The notes: generated by a model not told the origin, from the sequence alone. A stretch of 64,000 bases of DNA from Rufibacter radiotolerans (GCF_001078055.1 NZ_CP010777.1:4121001-4185000), one strand, 5' to 3'. Positions 26,415 through 36,150 are shown, numbered from the stretch's first letter. A program made the numbers and translations.

Positions 26415-27134
26415 TCAGGCTTTAGTAAAGGTAACGGGTGTCAGGAAATCTTCAGCCACGTTTCCCAGGCCATCGTCCAGAATGCGGCCGTCTTTGAGCC
26501 GGATCACGCGGTTGGTTTGCTCCGCGATATGAGTTTCCTGGGTCACCATCACCACGGTCATGCCTTGGCGGTTTACTTCCTTGAAAATCTCCATCACCTC
26601 GCTGCCGGCTTGGGCCTCTAGGCCACGCGTGGGTTCATCTGCCAGGATCAGTTTTGGTTTGCTGATAAGGGCACGGGCAATGGCTACCCGTTGGCGCTGC
26701 CCCGCAGACAATTCATCAGGTGTATGGTGGGCATACTCTTTCAGGCCCATGCGGTCCAGGCACTCCAGGGCCAGTTTGTCAAGCTCTTTGTGGCCTACCT
26801 GCTGGTGGATCAGCGGCATAGTCACATTCTCAAGCACGTTCTGGAAGCTGAGCAGGTCAAAGCTCTGGAAAACAAACCCCAGAAACTTCTCTCTAAAATA
26901 AGCAGCCTGGGCTTGGGACAGGTGTTTGATAGACGTACCGGCTAGGGTATACTCACCCTGATCATAGTCATCTAAAATACCCAGAATGTTGAGCAGCGTG
27001 GATTTGCCGGAGCCAGTGTCCCCCATGATGGAAACCATTTCTCCTTCCTGAATCTGCAGGTCTATGCCTTTTAATACGTGCAGCTTTTTTTGCGCCACGG
27101 CATAGTATTTATGAACGTCCCGGAGATGTATCAT
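26415..27134 (-). CDS. ABC transporter ATP-binding protein (MacB/LolD-like)
   Basis: ATPase subunit (239 aa) of the MacB/FtsE/LolD type. Walker A is GDTGSGKST near residue 38 (Asp-Thr where Pro-Ser is common), signature LSAGQRQRVAIARAL near 143, Walker B LILADEPTRGLEAQ near 163, H-loop near 200. It stands alone: no permease gene is adjacent, so its partner must be encoded elsewhere. Its likely role is lipoprotein release or peptide/macrolide export, inferred only from the subfamily. Confidence 0.88.
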   Translation of the reverse strand: MIHLRDVHKYYAVAQKKLHVLKGIDLQIQEGEMVSIMGDTGSGKSTLLNILGILDDYDQGEYTLAGTSIKHLSQAQAAYFREKFLGFVFQSFDLLSFQNVLENVTMPLIHQQVGHKELDKLALECLDRMGLKEYAHHTPDELSAGQRQRVAIARALISKPKLILADEPTRGLEAQAGSEVMEIFKEVNRQGMTVVMVTQETHIAEQTNRVIRLKDGRILDDGLGNVAEDFLTPVTFTKA

Positions 27135-27250
27135 GGCTCTTCAATTTCAAGGCAGGCAGACTTACTGGCGGTATCAGCCCTTATTTTATATTAGATCCCG
27201 CAAGGGGTGAAATGGTTGCTTTCCCTGGACAAAAGAAAGCAGCGTATATA

Positions 27251-27282
27251 GGCCGTTTTTCTTAAAACAGGCCCAAAACAGA
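27251..27282. repeat. PalA palindrome, left outer arm lost
   Basis: GGCCGTTTTTC / AAAACAGGCCCAAAACAG: the inner stem and full right arm remain, the left TTTTGG is missing. Confidence 0.6.
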
Positions 27283-27442
27283 GTTCTATTGGTTTTGTCC
27301 TCTATTGGTAGCCTGTGCTCCCTTTTTATTACAACTCCTTTAAGACAAATTTTAGCCACGCATACCTATATAACTTTCCATAAATATTCTAGAAAACCTA
27401 TACTAATCAAATACTTAAAACTTAGTAAAGGCATGGACACAA

Positions 27443-27474
27443 AAAAAGCCACCCCGCACGGGATGGCTTTCTTT
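27443..27474 (-). terminator. Terminator of the lipoprotein gene at 27492
   Basis: Minus-strand stem AAAGCCATCCCG / CGGGGTGGCTTT followed by TTTTTGTG, 20 nt after the stop. Confidence 0.8.
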
Positions 27475-27491
27475 TTATAAAACCCTTATGC

Positions 27492-28364
27492 TTACGAAGC
27501 TTTGAGGGTGATTTTGCGTTCTACGGTGTTGTAGGGGCCTGGTACTACTTTCCCCTGGCTGTCTATCAGTTCCAGCTTGAAGGTGTTTTCGCCCATAGGC
27601 AAGCCCTCCACCAGGTACGGCAGCCATTGGTCCAGGATAAACTCATTCCCGTTGATAGTGGCCCGCACCTTGTTGCCGTCTTTGGCCAGGGTAGTGTTCA
27701 CCAGGTAGAAGTCCAGCATCACTTTCTTGGCGTCAGCGCCTTTGTACTCGCCTTTAGGGCGGCTGTAGAACAAATGCTGGCCGTTCTCATCAAACTTATT
27801 GGCGCTGGCGGTGGCGTTGCCCACATTGATCATTCTAAGGTCATAGGCACCTTTGTGCTTGATACTCTCATGGTAAGACCGTGACAGGAACGACAGCACC
27901 ACGTGCTGGCTCGGCTTGATAGCCTTGTTGAACATAGGCTTGTAGTGCGCGGTGTAAGGCTCATTGTCCACAATGTTATGGATGTGCTGCCCTTCTTTGG
28001 AGTTGGCGTGTTCATGCTTGGCGGCGTCCGGCGTCTGCTGGCTCAGCTGGAAGTTCTCCACGGCATACTCAAACCGCACGGAGTCACCGGTCACCTTGGC
28101 GTTGTTCTCCGGTTTGTTCAGCGTAAGCTTGGCATCTGGGAAATCAACGGAGTTGCTGTAGGAGTAGACCTTGAGGCCTCCTTTTTCCATGGGCGTGCCC
28201 ATGGTGCCGTTGTGCTGCACCCCGGCCGTGTCATGGTCCATCTCATGCTCGGTGGCGGTAGAGGTGCTGGTTTCTGTGGTGGTAGTGGTGGAACGGTTTC
28301 CATCACAGGCAGATGCAACCAGAAGGGCCGCAATTGCCATAAAAGACAAGTGTTTCTTTTTCAT
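27492..28364 (-). CDS. Uncharacterised lipoprotein
   Basis: A 290-residue exported lipoprotein I cannot assign. Start at 28364 gives MKKKHLSFMAIAALLVASAC with the lipid-anchored Cys near residue 20; a TAACTTTG box at 28408-28401 would exclude the ATG at 28403. A Thr-rich linker follows, then two Ig-like-looking parts: LTLNKPENNAKVTGDSVRFE (about 80) and a C-terminal LPMGENTFKLELID segment typical of proteins describing extracellular beta-sandwiches. His-rich patches (EHEMDHD, KHEHANSKEGQHIHN) could bind metal, but that is speculation. Confidence 0.65.
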   Translation of the reverse strand: MKKKHLSFMAIAALLVASACDGNRSTTTTTETSTSTATEHEMDHDTAGVQHNGTMGTPMEKGGLKVYSYSNSVDFPDAKLTLNKPENNAKVTGDSVRFEYAVENFQLSQQTPDAAKHEHANSKEGQHIHNIVDNEPYTAHYKPMFNKAIKPSQHVVLSFLSRSYHESIKHKGAYDLRMINVGNATASANKFDENGQHLFYSRPKGEYKGADAKKVMLDFYLVNTTLAKDGNKVRATINGNEFILDQWLPYLVEGLPMGENTFKLELIDSQGKVVPGPYNTVERKITLKAS

Positions 28365-28400
28365 AGTAATTAGGTATTGTGGATAGTAAGGCGAATGTTT

Positions 28401-28408
28401 CAAAGTTA
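28401..28408 (-). promoter_or_regulatory. -7 promoter box of the lipoprotein gene
   Basis: TAACTTTG on the minus strand, 36 nt before the chosen ATG at 28364; it decides against the ATG at 28403. Confidence 0.55.
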
Positions 28409-28470
28409 GAAATTTTGTAACTTGCGTCTCATTTCTAAACTCTTTTTTAAGAATACGTCAATTCAGGTTT

Positions 28471-29442
28471 ATGAACGATAAATTATTAGAAGAAATCCCT
28501 TCTTTAGACCTAGCCGACTTCATGTCTGGTGACCCGCAGCGCAAAGCTGCCTTCGTGCAGGCAATGGGTGACGCCCACCAGAACATTGGGTTTGTGGCCC
28601 TGAAAAACCACGGCCTGAGCGATGACCTAACCGAGCGCCTGTATGCCGCCATCAAGAAGTTTTTCGCGTTGCCAGATGACGTGAAACAAAAATACGAGGT
28701 TCCTGAACTGGCCGGCCAGCGCGGATACGTGGGCAAAGGAAAAGAGCACGCCAAAGGCCGTAATACCGGTGACCTGAAGGAGTTCTACCACGTGGGCCAG
28801 GAAGTAACCGACAATGACCCCATCAAAGCAGAATACCCAGACAATATCTGGCCTGAAGAAGTACCTGAGTTCCAGGAAGTGGCTTTAGAAGCCTACCGCC
28901 GCCTTGAGTCTGCCGGCAAGCAGGTGCTGAAAGCCCTGGCCATCTACCTGGGTCTTTCCGAGGATTACTTTGACGCCAAGGTGCACAACGGCAACAGCAT
29001 TCTGCGCCCTATCCACTACTTCCCTATTGAGAACCCAGACGCCGTACCCGCCGATGCCGTACGCGCCGCCGAGCACGGTGACATCAACCTCATCACCCTC
29101 CTGATGGGCGCCTCCGCCGACGGCCTGCAGGTGCTTCGCCGCGATGGTAAGTGGATCCCGATCACCGCCCTGCCGGAGCAGGTGATTGTGAACGTGGGCG
29201 ACATGCTCTCCCGCCACACCAACAACAAATTGAAGTCTACCATCCACCGCGTAGTGAACCCGCCGCGCGAGTTGATGAACACATCCCGCTTCTCTATTCC
29301 GTTCTTCATGCACCCAAGGTCAGAAATGGACCTTACCTGCCTGGAAAGCTGCATTGATGCCCAAAACCCCAAGCAGTTCCCAGACATTACCGCCGGCGAC
29401 TTCCTCAATGAGCGTCTGGTAGAGCTGGGGTTAAAAAAATAA
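28471..29442 (+). CDS. Isopenicillin N synthase-family 2-oxoglutarate/Fe(II) oxygenase
   Basis: Cytoplasmic non-haem iron oxygenase (323 aa). An N-terminal DIOX_N domain (PSLDLADFMSGDPQRK to VGKGKEHAKG) precedes the 2OG-Fe(II) domain, whose iron ligands appear as HGDIN (His and Asp near 193-195) and TIHRVVNPP (His near 250), followed by the RFS (RxS) cosubstrate motif near 266. Family members act in many oxidative reactions and the substrate here is unknown. A terminator follows directly. Single-gene unit. Confidence 0.88.
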   Translation: MNDKLLEEIPSLDLADFMSGDPQRKAAFVQAMGDAHQNIGFVALKNHGLSDDLTERLYAAIKKFFALPDDVKQKYEVPELAGQRGYVGKGKEHAKGRNTGDLKEFYHVGQEVTDNDPIKAEYPDNIWPEEVPEFQEVALEAYRRLESAGKQVLKALAIYLGLSEDYFDAKVHNGNSILRPIHYFPIENPDAVPADAVRAAEHGDINLITLLMGASADGLQVLRRDGKWIPITALPEQVIVNVGDMLSRHTNNKLKSTIHRVVNPPRELMNTSRFSIPFFMHPRSEMDLTCLESCIDAQNPKQFPDITAGDFLNERLVELGLKK

Positions 29443-29460
29443 TATGATTTATATCATTTA

Positions 29461-29490
29461 GAAAGGAGCCTTTACGGCTCCTTTCGTTTT
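29461..29490 (+). terminator. Terminator of the oxygenase gene
   Basis: Stem GAAAGGAGCC / GGCTCCTTTC, loop TTTAC, followed by GTTTTT. That T-tract is also the left end of the next PalA copy. Confidence 0.85.
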
Positions 29491-29522
29491 TATGCCTATT
29501 TTTAGAAAATGGCATAAAAACG
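29485..29522. repeat. PalA palindrome, divergent but paired variant
   Basis: CGTTTTTATGCCTATTTTT / AGAAAATGGCATAAAAACG: the usual GGCC centre is replaced by ATGCC/GGCAT on both sides. Confidence 0.8.
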
Positions 29523-29540
29523 AAACTCAAATTCAGACAT

Positions 29541-30716
29541 TTGCGCCCTCGTAACATTATTTTCCTGAAGGATGTTGCCTCGCTCTCGCTAACGGCGTTT
29601 GGCGGGCCGCAGGCGCATATTGCCATGATGCTGCGCCTGATGGTGGAGAAGCGGAACTACATCAGTGAGAAGGAACTGATGGAATTGAACGCCCTTTGCC
29701 AGATTCTGCCCGGCCCTTCTTCCACGCAAACTATCACTGCCATTGGCTTTAAGGTGGGCGGACCTAACCTGGCCTATCTTACACTTCTGGTCTGGATTGC
29801 GCCGGCCGCCATCATCATGATTGCCGCCGGGCTCATCATGTCTTTCCTGGAAGGAAAGGGCGCCCCACTGGGCTTTACCCGCTTCATCCAACCCATGGCA
29901 GTGGGCTTTGTGGCTTTCGCCGCCTGGCGGATCAGCTCTAAGGTAGTCTATACCAAAGGCGGCATTGTCATCATGGTGGTGTCGGCTATTCTGGCTTTCT
30001 TCTTCCGGTCGCCGTGGGTGTTCCCACTGCTGCTGCTGGCCGGTGGAAGCCTCACCGCCCTCCGGTTCCAGAAACAGCCGGTGCTTGAGAAGAAACCCAT
30101 GAAAGTTGAGTGGGCGAATTTCCTGCTGTTTCTGGGGGTCTTGATTGCGGCGGCTTTGCTGGGTAGGTACACCCAGTTACGGGCGGTTCTGTTGTTTGAG
30201 AACTTCTACCGGAACGGTAGCCTTATCTTTGGCGGCGGCCAGGTACTGGTGCCCGTGATGTACACCGAGTTTGTGGAGTTTAAGAAATACCTTAACTTCA
30301 AAGAGTTCATGTCCGGCTTTGCCTTGGTGCAGGCCTTGCCTGGTCCGGTTTTCTCTTTCTGCTCTTATATTGGCACCCTGGCCATGCGCCCCTACGGTTG
30401 GGGCGGCCAGATTCTGGGAGGCGTGGTTTCTACCATCGCTATCTTCCTGCCGGGCACTTTCCTTATCTTCTTTGTAATCCGGTTTTGGGAAGAGCTGCGT
30501 AAGTATCGGGTTATCCAGGCCTCTCTAGAAGGAATCAACGCGGTAGGCTCCGGTATGGTCTGCGCGGCCGCTATCATGCTGTACCACCCTATAGAGAACA
30601 CACCCTATAATTTCGGGCTGGTGGTGCTCACCTTCTCTCTATTGCTATGGACCAAGATACCCGCCCCGGCACTCATTCTCACCGGTCTGGCAGCTGGACT
30701 CCTGTTCCCGGGCTAG
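29541..30716 (+). CDS. chrA: Chromate transporter ChrA family
   Basis: Integral membrane protein (391 aa) of the CHR family, long-chain form with two homologous halves. N-terminal half: SLTAFGGPQAHIAMM near residue 14 and QILPGPSSTQTITAIGFKVG near 54; C-terminal half: FGGGQVLVPVMYTEFV near 230 and ALVQALPGPVFSFCSYIG near 255. Members export chromate, although many genomic copies have no tested role. The start is a TTG; no ATG lies upstream in frame before the PalA copy. It begins 18 nt after that PalA. Confidence 0.88.
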   Translation: MRPRNIIFLKDVASLSLTAFGGPQAHIAMMLRLMVEKRNYISEKELMELNALCQILPGPSSTQTITAIGFKVGGPNLAYLTLLVWIAPAAIIMIAAGLIMSFLEGKGAPLGFTRFIQPMAVGFVAFAAWRISSKVVYTKGGIVIMVVSAILAFFFRSPWVFPLLLLAGGSLTALRFQKQPVLEKKPMKVEWANFLLFLGVLIAAALLGRYTQLRAVLLFENFYRNGSLIFGGGQVLVPVMYTEFVEFKKYLNFKEFMSGFALVQALPGPVFSFCSYIGTLAMRPYGWGGQILGGVVSTIAIFLPGTFLIFFVIRFWEELRKYRVIQASLEGINAVGSGMVCAAAIMLYHPIENTPYNFGLVVLTFSLLLWTKIPAPALILTGLAAGLLFPG

Positions 30717-30717
30717 T

Positions 30718-30761
30718 TTCCATTTTGGGGGTGTTTTCATAAAAATAGCCGGAAAACAGGA
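30718..30761. repeat. PalA palindrome, decayed
   Basis: CCATTTTGGGGGTGTTTTC / AAAATAGCCGGAAAACAGG between convergent genes; its right arm lies within the hairpin listed next. Confidence 0.55.
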
Positions 30762-30790
30762 TCTGCTCCTGCCTCCCGGCTATTCTGTTT
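30744..30790. terminator. Hairpin between convergent chrA and rfbA
   Basis: Stem AATAGCCGG / CCGGCTATT with an inner ACAGGA/TCCTG pairing, then CTGTTT on the plus strand. Confidence 0.6.
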
Positions 30791-30804
30791 ATGTTAAAGA
30801 ATGC

Positions 30805-31665
30805 TTATTTCAGCAAGCCCAGTAAATAATCACCGTACCCGCTTTTGCGTAAGGGTTCGGCAATGCGTTGTAGTTGCTCGGCATTGATAAAACCCATCCG
30901 GTAGGCCACCTCTTCAATAGAACCAATCTTCAGGCCTTGGCGGTCTTCAATCACTTGTACGAACGTAGCAGCCTGCATCAACGATTGAATAGTGCCCGTG
31001 TCCAGCCAGGCCGTGCCTCTATCCAAGATGCCCACTTTAAGCTTGCCTTGGCGCAGGTATTCTTTGTTTACATCGGTGATTTCATACTCACCGCGTGGGC
31101 TTGGCGCCAGGTTTTTAGCGATGTCAATCACTTGGTTGTCATAGAAGTAAAGACCTGGTACCGCATAGTGCGATTTTGGCTGCTTGGGTTTTTCTTCAAT
31201 GGAGATGGCTTTCATGTTCTCATCAAACTCCACTACGCCGTAACGCTCTGGGTCCTGCACATGGTACGCATACACCACCCCGCCGTCTGGGTCACTGTTA
31301 GACTGTAGCAATTGCCCCATGCCAGAACCATAGAAGATGTTATCTCCCAGGATCAAAGCAGCCTTGTCTCTACCCACAAAATCGGCGCCTAAGACGAATG
31401 CCTGGGCAAGGCCGTTGGGCACTTCCTGCACCTGGTAACTGAAGTTACAGCCTATCTGGCTACCGTCACCCAGTAACCGCTCAAAGTTGGGCAGGTCGTG
31501 TGGCGTGGAGATGATCAGGATATCTCTGATACCCGCCAACATCAACGTAGACAGCGGGTAATAAATCATAGGCTTATCATACACCGGCATTAACTGCTTA
31601 CTTACTGCTAAAGTAAGGGGGTGTAATCTGGTACCTGAACCTCCGGCTAAAACGATTCCTTTCAT
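30805..31665 (-). CDS. rfbA: Glucose-1-phosphate thymidylyltransferase RmlA/RfbA
   Basis: Cytoplasmic enzyme (286 aa) forming dTDP-glucose from dTTP and glucose-1-phosphate. The nucleotide-binding N-terminus [20 protein letters not shown] and the sugar-binding [20 protein letters not shown] near 160 are those of RmlA. Last gene of the nucleotide-sugar operon, 5 nt after the epimerase gene. Its product feeds RfbB in the same operon; RmlC and RmlD are not in the window. Confidence 0.95.
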   Translation of the reverse strand: MKGIVLAGGSGTRLHPLTLAVSKQLMPVYDKPMIYYPLSTLMLAGIRDILIISTPHDLPNFERLLGDGSQIGCNFSYQVQEVPNGLAQAFVLGADFVGRDKAALILGDNIFYGSGMGQLLQSNSDPDGGVVYAYHVQDPERYGVVEFDENMKAISIEEKPKQPKSHYAVPGLYFYDNQVIDIAKNLAPSPRGEYEITDVNKEYLRQGKLKVGILDRGTAWLDTGTIQSLMQAATFVQVIEDRQGLKIGSIEEVAYRMGFINAEQLQRIAEPLRKSGYGDYLLGLLK

Positions 31666-31670
31666 GGGGG

Positions 31671-32678
31671 TTATTTTTGGTTGTAGATAAAGTCCTGGTT
31701 TTCCTTAAACCAAGCAAGGGTTTTCTGCAAGCCTTCCTGGATCCTGATCTGCGGATTGTAGCCCAGCAAGGTCCGCGCCTTGGTGATATCGGCTAAACTG
31801 TCTCTGATGTCTCCGGCCCGTTCTGGTCCGTACTCCGGGGTGATGTCCACTCCGGCCTCTTCTTTCAGGATGTTGAACAGATCGTTTAAGGAAGTTCTGT
31901 CGCCTACCGCAATGTTATACACCTGGTTGATGGCATCAGGGTTCGTCACCATTGCCGCCCGGATGTTCGCTTCCACGCAGTTTTCCACAAAAGTAAAGTC
32001 ACGGGTTTGGCCGCCGTCTCCGTTCATTCTAGGAGACTTTCCATTCAGAACCGCATCAATAAACAATGGAATTACAGCCGCGTACGCCCCGTTAGGATCC
32101 TGTCGGGGCCCGAAGATATTGAAGTACCGCAGCCCGATGATCTCCATGCCATAGGTTTTCCCGAACACATCGGCATACAACTCATTGGCATATTTGGTCA
32201 CCGCATAAGGAGACAGCGGCTTACCAATCTTATCTTCCACCTTAGGAAGGGATTTACTATCGCCGTAGGTAGACGAAGAAGCAGCGTACACAAAACGCTT
32301 CACCTTCTGCTCCTTAGTGGCCATGAGCATGTTCACGAAACCACCCACGTTGACCTCATTGGAAGTAACCGGGTCTTTCACGCTTCTGGGTACTGAACCT
32401 AAAGCTGCCTGATGCAACACCACATCCATGCCTTCGCAGGCCTTCATGCACGCCTCCATATCCCGGATATCGCCATCCATAACTTCCAGCCTGTCATTGC
32501 CCTGGAAGGCTTTCAGGTTCTTGTGGAATCCGTTGGAAAAGTTATCCAGCACTCTGACTTTCTTGGCGTTGTACTTAAGCAGATATTCTACCAGGTTAGA
32601 GCCAATAAAGCCAGCGCCGCCTGTCACCAAAAATGAGGTATTTTCTAAGGAACCGGTATGGAAGGGTGATGAATACAT
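31671..32678 (-). CDS. UDP-N-acetylglucosamine C4-epimerase, WbpP/TviC-like
   Basis: Short-chain dehydrogenase/reductase-type epimerase (335 aa) converting UDP-GlcNAc to UDP-GalNAc. Rossmann motif GGAGFIGSN near residue 20; catalytic Ser/Tyr/Lys as [10 protein letters not shown] and [32 protein letters not shown] and [15 protein letters not shown] closely resemble WbpP. Start at 32678 rather than 32738, because the longer form would translate the PalA palindrome at 32705-32742. Acts with the dehydrogenase at 34861. Confidence 0.88.
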   Translation of the reverse strand: MYSSPFHTGSLENTSFLVTGGAGFIGSNLVEYLLKYNAKKVRVLDNFSNGFHKNLKAFQGNDRLEVMDGDIRDMEACMKACEGMDVVLHQAALGSVPRSVKDPVTSNEVNVGGFVNMLMATKEQKVKRFVYAASSSTYGDSKSLPKVEDKIGKPLSPYAVTKYANELYADVFGKTYGMEIIGLRYFNIFGPRQDPNGAYAAVIPLFIDAVLNGKSPRMNGDGGQTRDFTFVENCVEANIRAAMVTNPDAINQVYNIAVGDRTSLNDLFNILKEEAGVDITPEYGPERAGDIRDSLADITKARTLLGYNPQIRIQEGLQKTLAWFKENQDFIYNQK

Positions 32679-32704
32679 AGAAATGAAATAAGGTTCATAA
32701 AAAA

Positions 32705-32742
32705 GGTTTTGAGGCTGTTTTTGGGAAAACAGCCTCAAAACC
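32705..32742. repeat. PalA palindrome, near-perfect
   Basis: GGTTTTGAGGCTGTTTT / AAAACAGCCTCAAAACC, fully paired. It is the only copy inside the nucleotide-sugar gene cluster, in its only gap longer than 20 bp. Confidence 0.95.
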
Positions 32743-32762
32743 GCATTGCTTTTAAATTATCA

Positions 32763-33809
32763 CTAGCGCGTGTATTGCCCTTTGTAATATTCCTGGTAAC
32801 TACCAGAGGTAACATTGTTGAGCCACTCCTCATTGTCAAGGTACCACTCCACCGTCTTCTCCAAGCCTTCCTCAAAAGTAACAGACGGGGCCCAGCCCAG
32901 TTCCTTCATGATTTTGGAAGAGTCAATGGCGTAACGCAGGTCATGCCCGGCTCTATCAGTTACAAAGGTGATCAGCTTTCTGGAGGTTCCTTGCTCCCGG
33001 CCTAGCTTCTCATCCATGATGTCACACAGCAAATGGATCAGGTCAATATTGCGCCATTCGTTGACACCGCCAATATTATAGGTTTCCCCTACTTTGCCTT
33101 TGTGGAATACGTCATCAATCGCGCGGGCATGGTCAATCACATATAACCAATCCCGGATATTCTCGCCTTTGCCATATACCGGCACCGACTTGTTGTTCTT
33201 GATATTGTTGAGCGCCAGCGGAATGAGCTTCTCCGGAAAATGGTTAGGTCCATAGTTATTGGAGCAGTTTGACACTTTTACCGGCAAGCCATAGGTATGG
33301 TAATAAGCCCGCACAAAGTGATCTGAACTAGCCTTGGAAGCAGAATACGGTGACCGGGGATCATAAGCCGTCTCTTCCGTGAACAAGCCGGTTTCACCTA
33401 AGGAGCCATACACCTCATCCGTGGAGATATGGTAGAAGGTTTTACCTGTGAAATCAGATTTCCAGAGTTCTTTGGCCGCATGCAGCAGGTTGCAGGTTCC
33501 GTTCACATTGGTCCTAACAAAAGCCATAGGATCGGTGATGGAACGGTCCACGTGCGACTCTGCCGCCAGATGCATTACGGCGTCAAACTGATGCTCTTGA
33601 AAGAGGTTGTTGATAAACTCCTGGTCGGTGATATCGCCTTTCAGGAACGTGTAGTTGGGGGCATCTTCTACATCTTTCAGGTTCTGCAGGTTGCCGGCAT
33701 AGGTAAGTTTGTCCAGGTTGAAGATCTGGTAATGCGGGTACTTATTGACAAACAACCGCACCACATGTGATCCTATAAAACCGGCGCCTCCTGTTAACAG
33801 TATTTTCAT
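32763..33809 (-). CDS. rfbB: dTDP-glucose 4,6-dehydratase RmlB/RfbB
   Basis: NAD-dependent dehydratase (348 aa) making dTDP-4-keto-6-deoxyglucose. [12 protein letters not shown] at the N-terminus binds NAD; HLAAESHVDRSITDP near 82, STDEVYGSLGE near 132 (Thr/Asp/Glu catalytic set) and YSASKASSDHFVRAY near 158 (Tyr/Lys) are typical. 18 nt from galE upstream. The 84-nt gap to the next gene holds a PalA copy that could reduce downstream transcription. Confidence 0.95.
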   Translation of the reverse strand: MKILLTGGAGFIGSHVVRLFVNKYPHYQIFNLDKLTYAGNLQNLKDVEDAPNYTFLKGDITDQEFINNLFQEHQFDAVMHLAAESHVDRSITDPMAFVRTNVNGTCNLLHAAKELWKSDFTGKTFYHISTDEVYGSLGETGLFTEETAYDPRSPYSASKASSDHFVRAYYHTYGLPVKVSNCSNNYGPNHFPEKLIPLALNNIKNNKSVPVYGKGENIRDWLYVIDHARAIDDVFHKGKVGETYNIGGVNEWRNIDLIHLLCDIMDEKLGREQGTSRKLITFVTDRAGHDLRYAIDSSKIMKELGWAPSVTFEEGLEKTVEWYLDNEEWLNNVTSGSYQEYYKGQYTR

Positions 33810-33827
33810 TCTATTAAATATTAACTT

Positions 33828-34850
33828 CTATTTCTTCATCAATTGCTTTTGCCAGGCCCAGGAGCTTCCTAAGCTGTCTTCTAAAGACAGAGAAGTTTGA
33901 AACCCTAGTTCTTGGGTGGCTTTGGTCACATCAGCATAGATGGCAGGCACGTCACCCGCACGGCGCGGCCCAATTTTATAGTTGAACTTCTGGCCGGTGG
34001 CGTTTTCAAAAGCTTTGATTACCTCCAGCACGCTGCTGCCTTTCCCGGTCCCAATGTTGAATACCTCATACGGCACGGCTTCTGCTTTCTCCAAGCGTTT
34101 AATGGCGGCCACGTGGGCTTTCGCTAAATCTACCACATGCACGTAATCCCGGATATTACTTCCATCCGGAGTATCATAATCGGTACCAAAGACGGTGAGA
34201 CTCTCCCGGATTCCAGCAGCAGTTTGGGTAATGAAAGGAACCAGGTTACTTGGAACTCCCAACGGCAATTCTCCAATGAGGGCAGATTCATGGGCCCCTA
34301 CTGGGTTGAAGTACCGGAGGGCAATGGATTTTACTGAATAGCTTCCGCTGTTGGCCACATCCTGCAAAATTTCCTCGTCAATCTTCTTGGTATTGCCGTA
34401 TGGCGAGTTTGCTTTTTGGGTAGGCGTTTCCTCCGTAACAGGCAGCTTCTCCGGAATACCATAAACCGTACAGGAAGAAGAGAATACCAGTTGGGTCAGG
34501 TTATTCTTTTCCATAGCCTGCAGTAGGGTCACTAAACCCGTCACATTGTTATGGTAATACTTCAAAGGCTCCTTTACAGACTCACCTACCGCCTTAAAGG
34601 CAGCGAAATGAATCACGCCTGTGATATCACCTTCTTTTGAGAAAACCTCTTGTAACGCAGAGGCGTCAGTGCAGTCTACTTTATAGCAGACTACCTCTTT
34701 ACCCAATATTTGCGCAAGCCCCTCCAGCACACTTTCCTCAGAATTGCTGAAATTATCAACTATGATTGGTGTATAACCAGCCTGCGCCAGTTCCACTACG
34801 GTATGCGACCCAATATAGCCCGCTCCGCCTGTTACAAGAATCTTACTCAT
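33828..34850 (-). CDS. galE: UDP-glucose 4-epimerase GalE
   Basis: Interconverts UDP-glucose and UDP-galactose (340 aa, normal length). NAD-binding GGAGYIGSHTVVELAQAG starts the protein; SSSCTVYGIPEKLP near 124 and SPYGNTKKIDEEIL near 147 carry the catalytic Ser, Tyr and Lys; PVGAHESALIGELP near 182 is the standard substrate loop. 10 nt after the dehydrogenase gene, so co-transcribed. Confidence 0.94.
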   Translation of the reverse strand: MSKILVTGGAGYIGSHTVVELAQAGYTPIIVDNFSNSEESVLEGLAQILGKEVVCYKVDCTDASALQEVFSKEGDITGVIHFAAFKAVGESVKEPLKYYHNNVTGLVTLLQAMEKNNLTQLVFSSSCTVYGIPEKLPVTEETPTQKANSPYGNTKKIDEEILQDVANSGSYSVKSIALRYFNPVGAHESALIGELPLGVPSNLVPFITQTAAGIRESLTVFGTDYDTPDGSNIRDYVHVVDLAKAHVAAIKRLEKAEAVPYEVFNIGTGKGSSVLEVIKAFENATGQKFNYKIGPRRAGDVPAIYADVTKATQELGFQTSLSLEDSLGSSWAWQKQLMKK

Positions 34851-34860
34851 TGTATGCTGT

Positions 34861-36150
34861 TTATAAACTCCAGTAAGGGAGGGTATTGATTTTGCCTCTG
34901 TAAATACCTTTCAGGTCAATCACAATAGGGCTGTCGCTGGATATGGTCCTGAAATATTCTTCGTCAAAGCCCAGGTAGTCTTTGTGGTTCACCGCTACCA
35001 CCACGGCGTCATAATCATTGGTAGGGTTTTCCACTAAACCAAAACCGTACTCATGCTTCAACTCTTCTGAAGAGGCATATGGATCTACCACGTCTACCTG
35101 CACCCCAAAGCTTTTCAGCTCATTGATGACATCAGCTACCTTAGAATTACGGATATCTTCCACGTTCTCTTTGAAGGTGGCACCCATTACCAAGACTTTG
35201 GCTTTGGAGATGGCCTTTCCTTCCTTGATCATCATCTTGATAGCTTTGCTGGCCACGTAAGCGCCCATGCCGTCATTGATAGTACGGCCGCTCAAGATGA
35301 TTTTAGAGTCATACCCTAGCGCTTTGGCTTTATAGGTCAAATAGTAAGGATCCACGCCAATACAGTGGCCGCCTACCAGACCCGGGAAGAATTTCAGGAA
35401 GTTCCACTTGGTACCGGAAGCCTCCAACACCTCATAGGTATTGATGTTCATCCGGTCAAAGATGATGGAAAGCTCGTTCATAAGCGCAATGTTTACATCA
35501 CGCTGGGTGTTTTCAATGATTTTGGCCGCTTCGGCTACCTTGATAGAAGACGCACGGTGCACGCCCGCCTCAATCACCAGTTCATATACCTTTGCCACTA
35601 CGTCCAGAGACTCTGCATCACAGCCGGAAACCACTTTCACGATTTTGGTAAGGGTGTGCTCTTTGTCACCTGGGTTGATACGCTCTGGGGAGTAACCTAC
35701 TTTAAAGTCAGTAGGGAATTTCAGGCCAGACTCGCGCTCCAGCACTGGAATACAGTCTTCTTCGGTACAGCCAGGGTATACAGTGGACTCAAATACCACA
35801 TAGTCGCCTTTCTTCAGAACTTTACCTACGGTGGCAGAGGCGCCTAACAGGGGTTTCAGGTCGGGTAAGGCATACGCATCAATTGGGGTAGGAACAGCTA
35901 CAATAAAAAACCGGGCTTCGCGCAGCACCTCCAGGTCATGGGTAAAGGTAATATCACAGCCTTCAAACGCTGATGCCTCCAACTCGCCGCTAGGGTCAAC
36001 GTTGTTCTTCATCAGATCAACCCGCTTTTCATTGATATCAAAGCCAATCACACTTATCTTCTTCGCGAACTCCAGGGCAATGGGGAGTCCTACATATCCT
36101 AGGCCGATGACTGCCAGTTTGGCTTCTTTATTGAGGAGTTGCTGGTACAC
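34861..36150 (-). CDS. UDP-N-acetyl-D-galactosamine 6-dehydrogenase, WbpO/TviB-like
   Basis: NAD-dependent nucleotide-sugar dehydrogenase (429 aa) oxidising UDP-GalNAc (or UDP-GlcNAc) to the uronic acid. Rossmann VIGLGYVGLPIALEF near 13; ESTVYPGCTEEDCIPVLE near 120; SSIKVAEAAKIIENTQRD near 200; catalytic Cys in GLVGGHCIGVDPYYLTYKA near 258. The close match of these blocks to TviB/WbpO rather than to Ugd, with a WbpP-like epimerase in the operon, supports UDP-GalNAcA as product. Confidence 0.88.
   Translation of the reverse strand: MYQQLLNKEAKLAVIGLGYVGLPIALEFAKKISVIGFDINEKRVDLMKNNVDPSGELEASAFEGCDITFTHDLEVLREARFFIVAVPTPIDAYALPDLKPLLGASATVGKVLKKGDYVVFESTVYPGCTEEDCIPVLERESGLKFPTDFKVGYSPERINPGDKEHTLTKIVKVVSGCDAESLDVVAKVYELVIEAGVHRASSIKVAEAAKIIENTQRDVNIALMNELSIIFDRMNINTYEVLEASGTKWNFLKFFPGLVGGHCIGVDPYYLTYKAKALGYDSKIILSGRTINDGMGAYVASKAIKMMIKEGKAISKAKVLVMGATFKENVEDIRNSKVADVINELKSFGVQVDVVDPYASSEELKHEYGFGLVENPTNDYDAVVVAVNHKDYLGFDEEYFRTISSDSPIVIDLKGIYRGKINTLPYWSL

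Larger units (their letters stand above)
27135..27491. other. 357-bp gap with PalA remnant and terminator
   Basis: Contains a half PalA copy and the terminator of the next minus-strand gene; the A+T-rich middle (27290-27440) shows no gene I trust. Confidence 0.6.

Noticed and set aside
27289-27480. 63-aa plus-strand ORF
   Set aside because: Overlaps the minus-strand terminator, has no recognisable features, and starts within the PalA remnant region.
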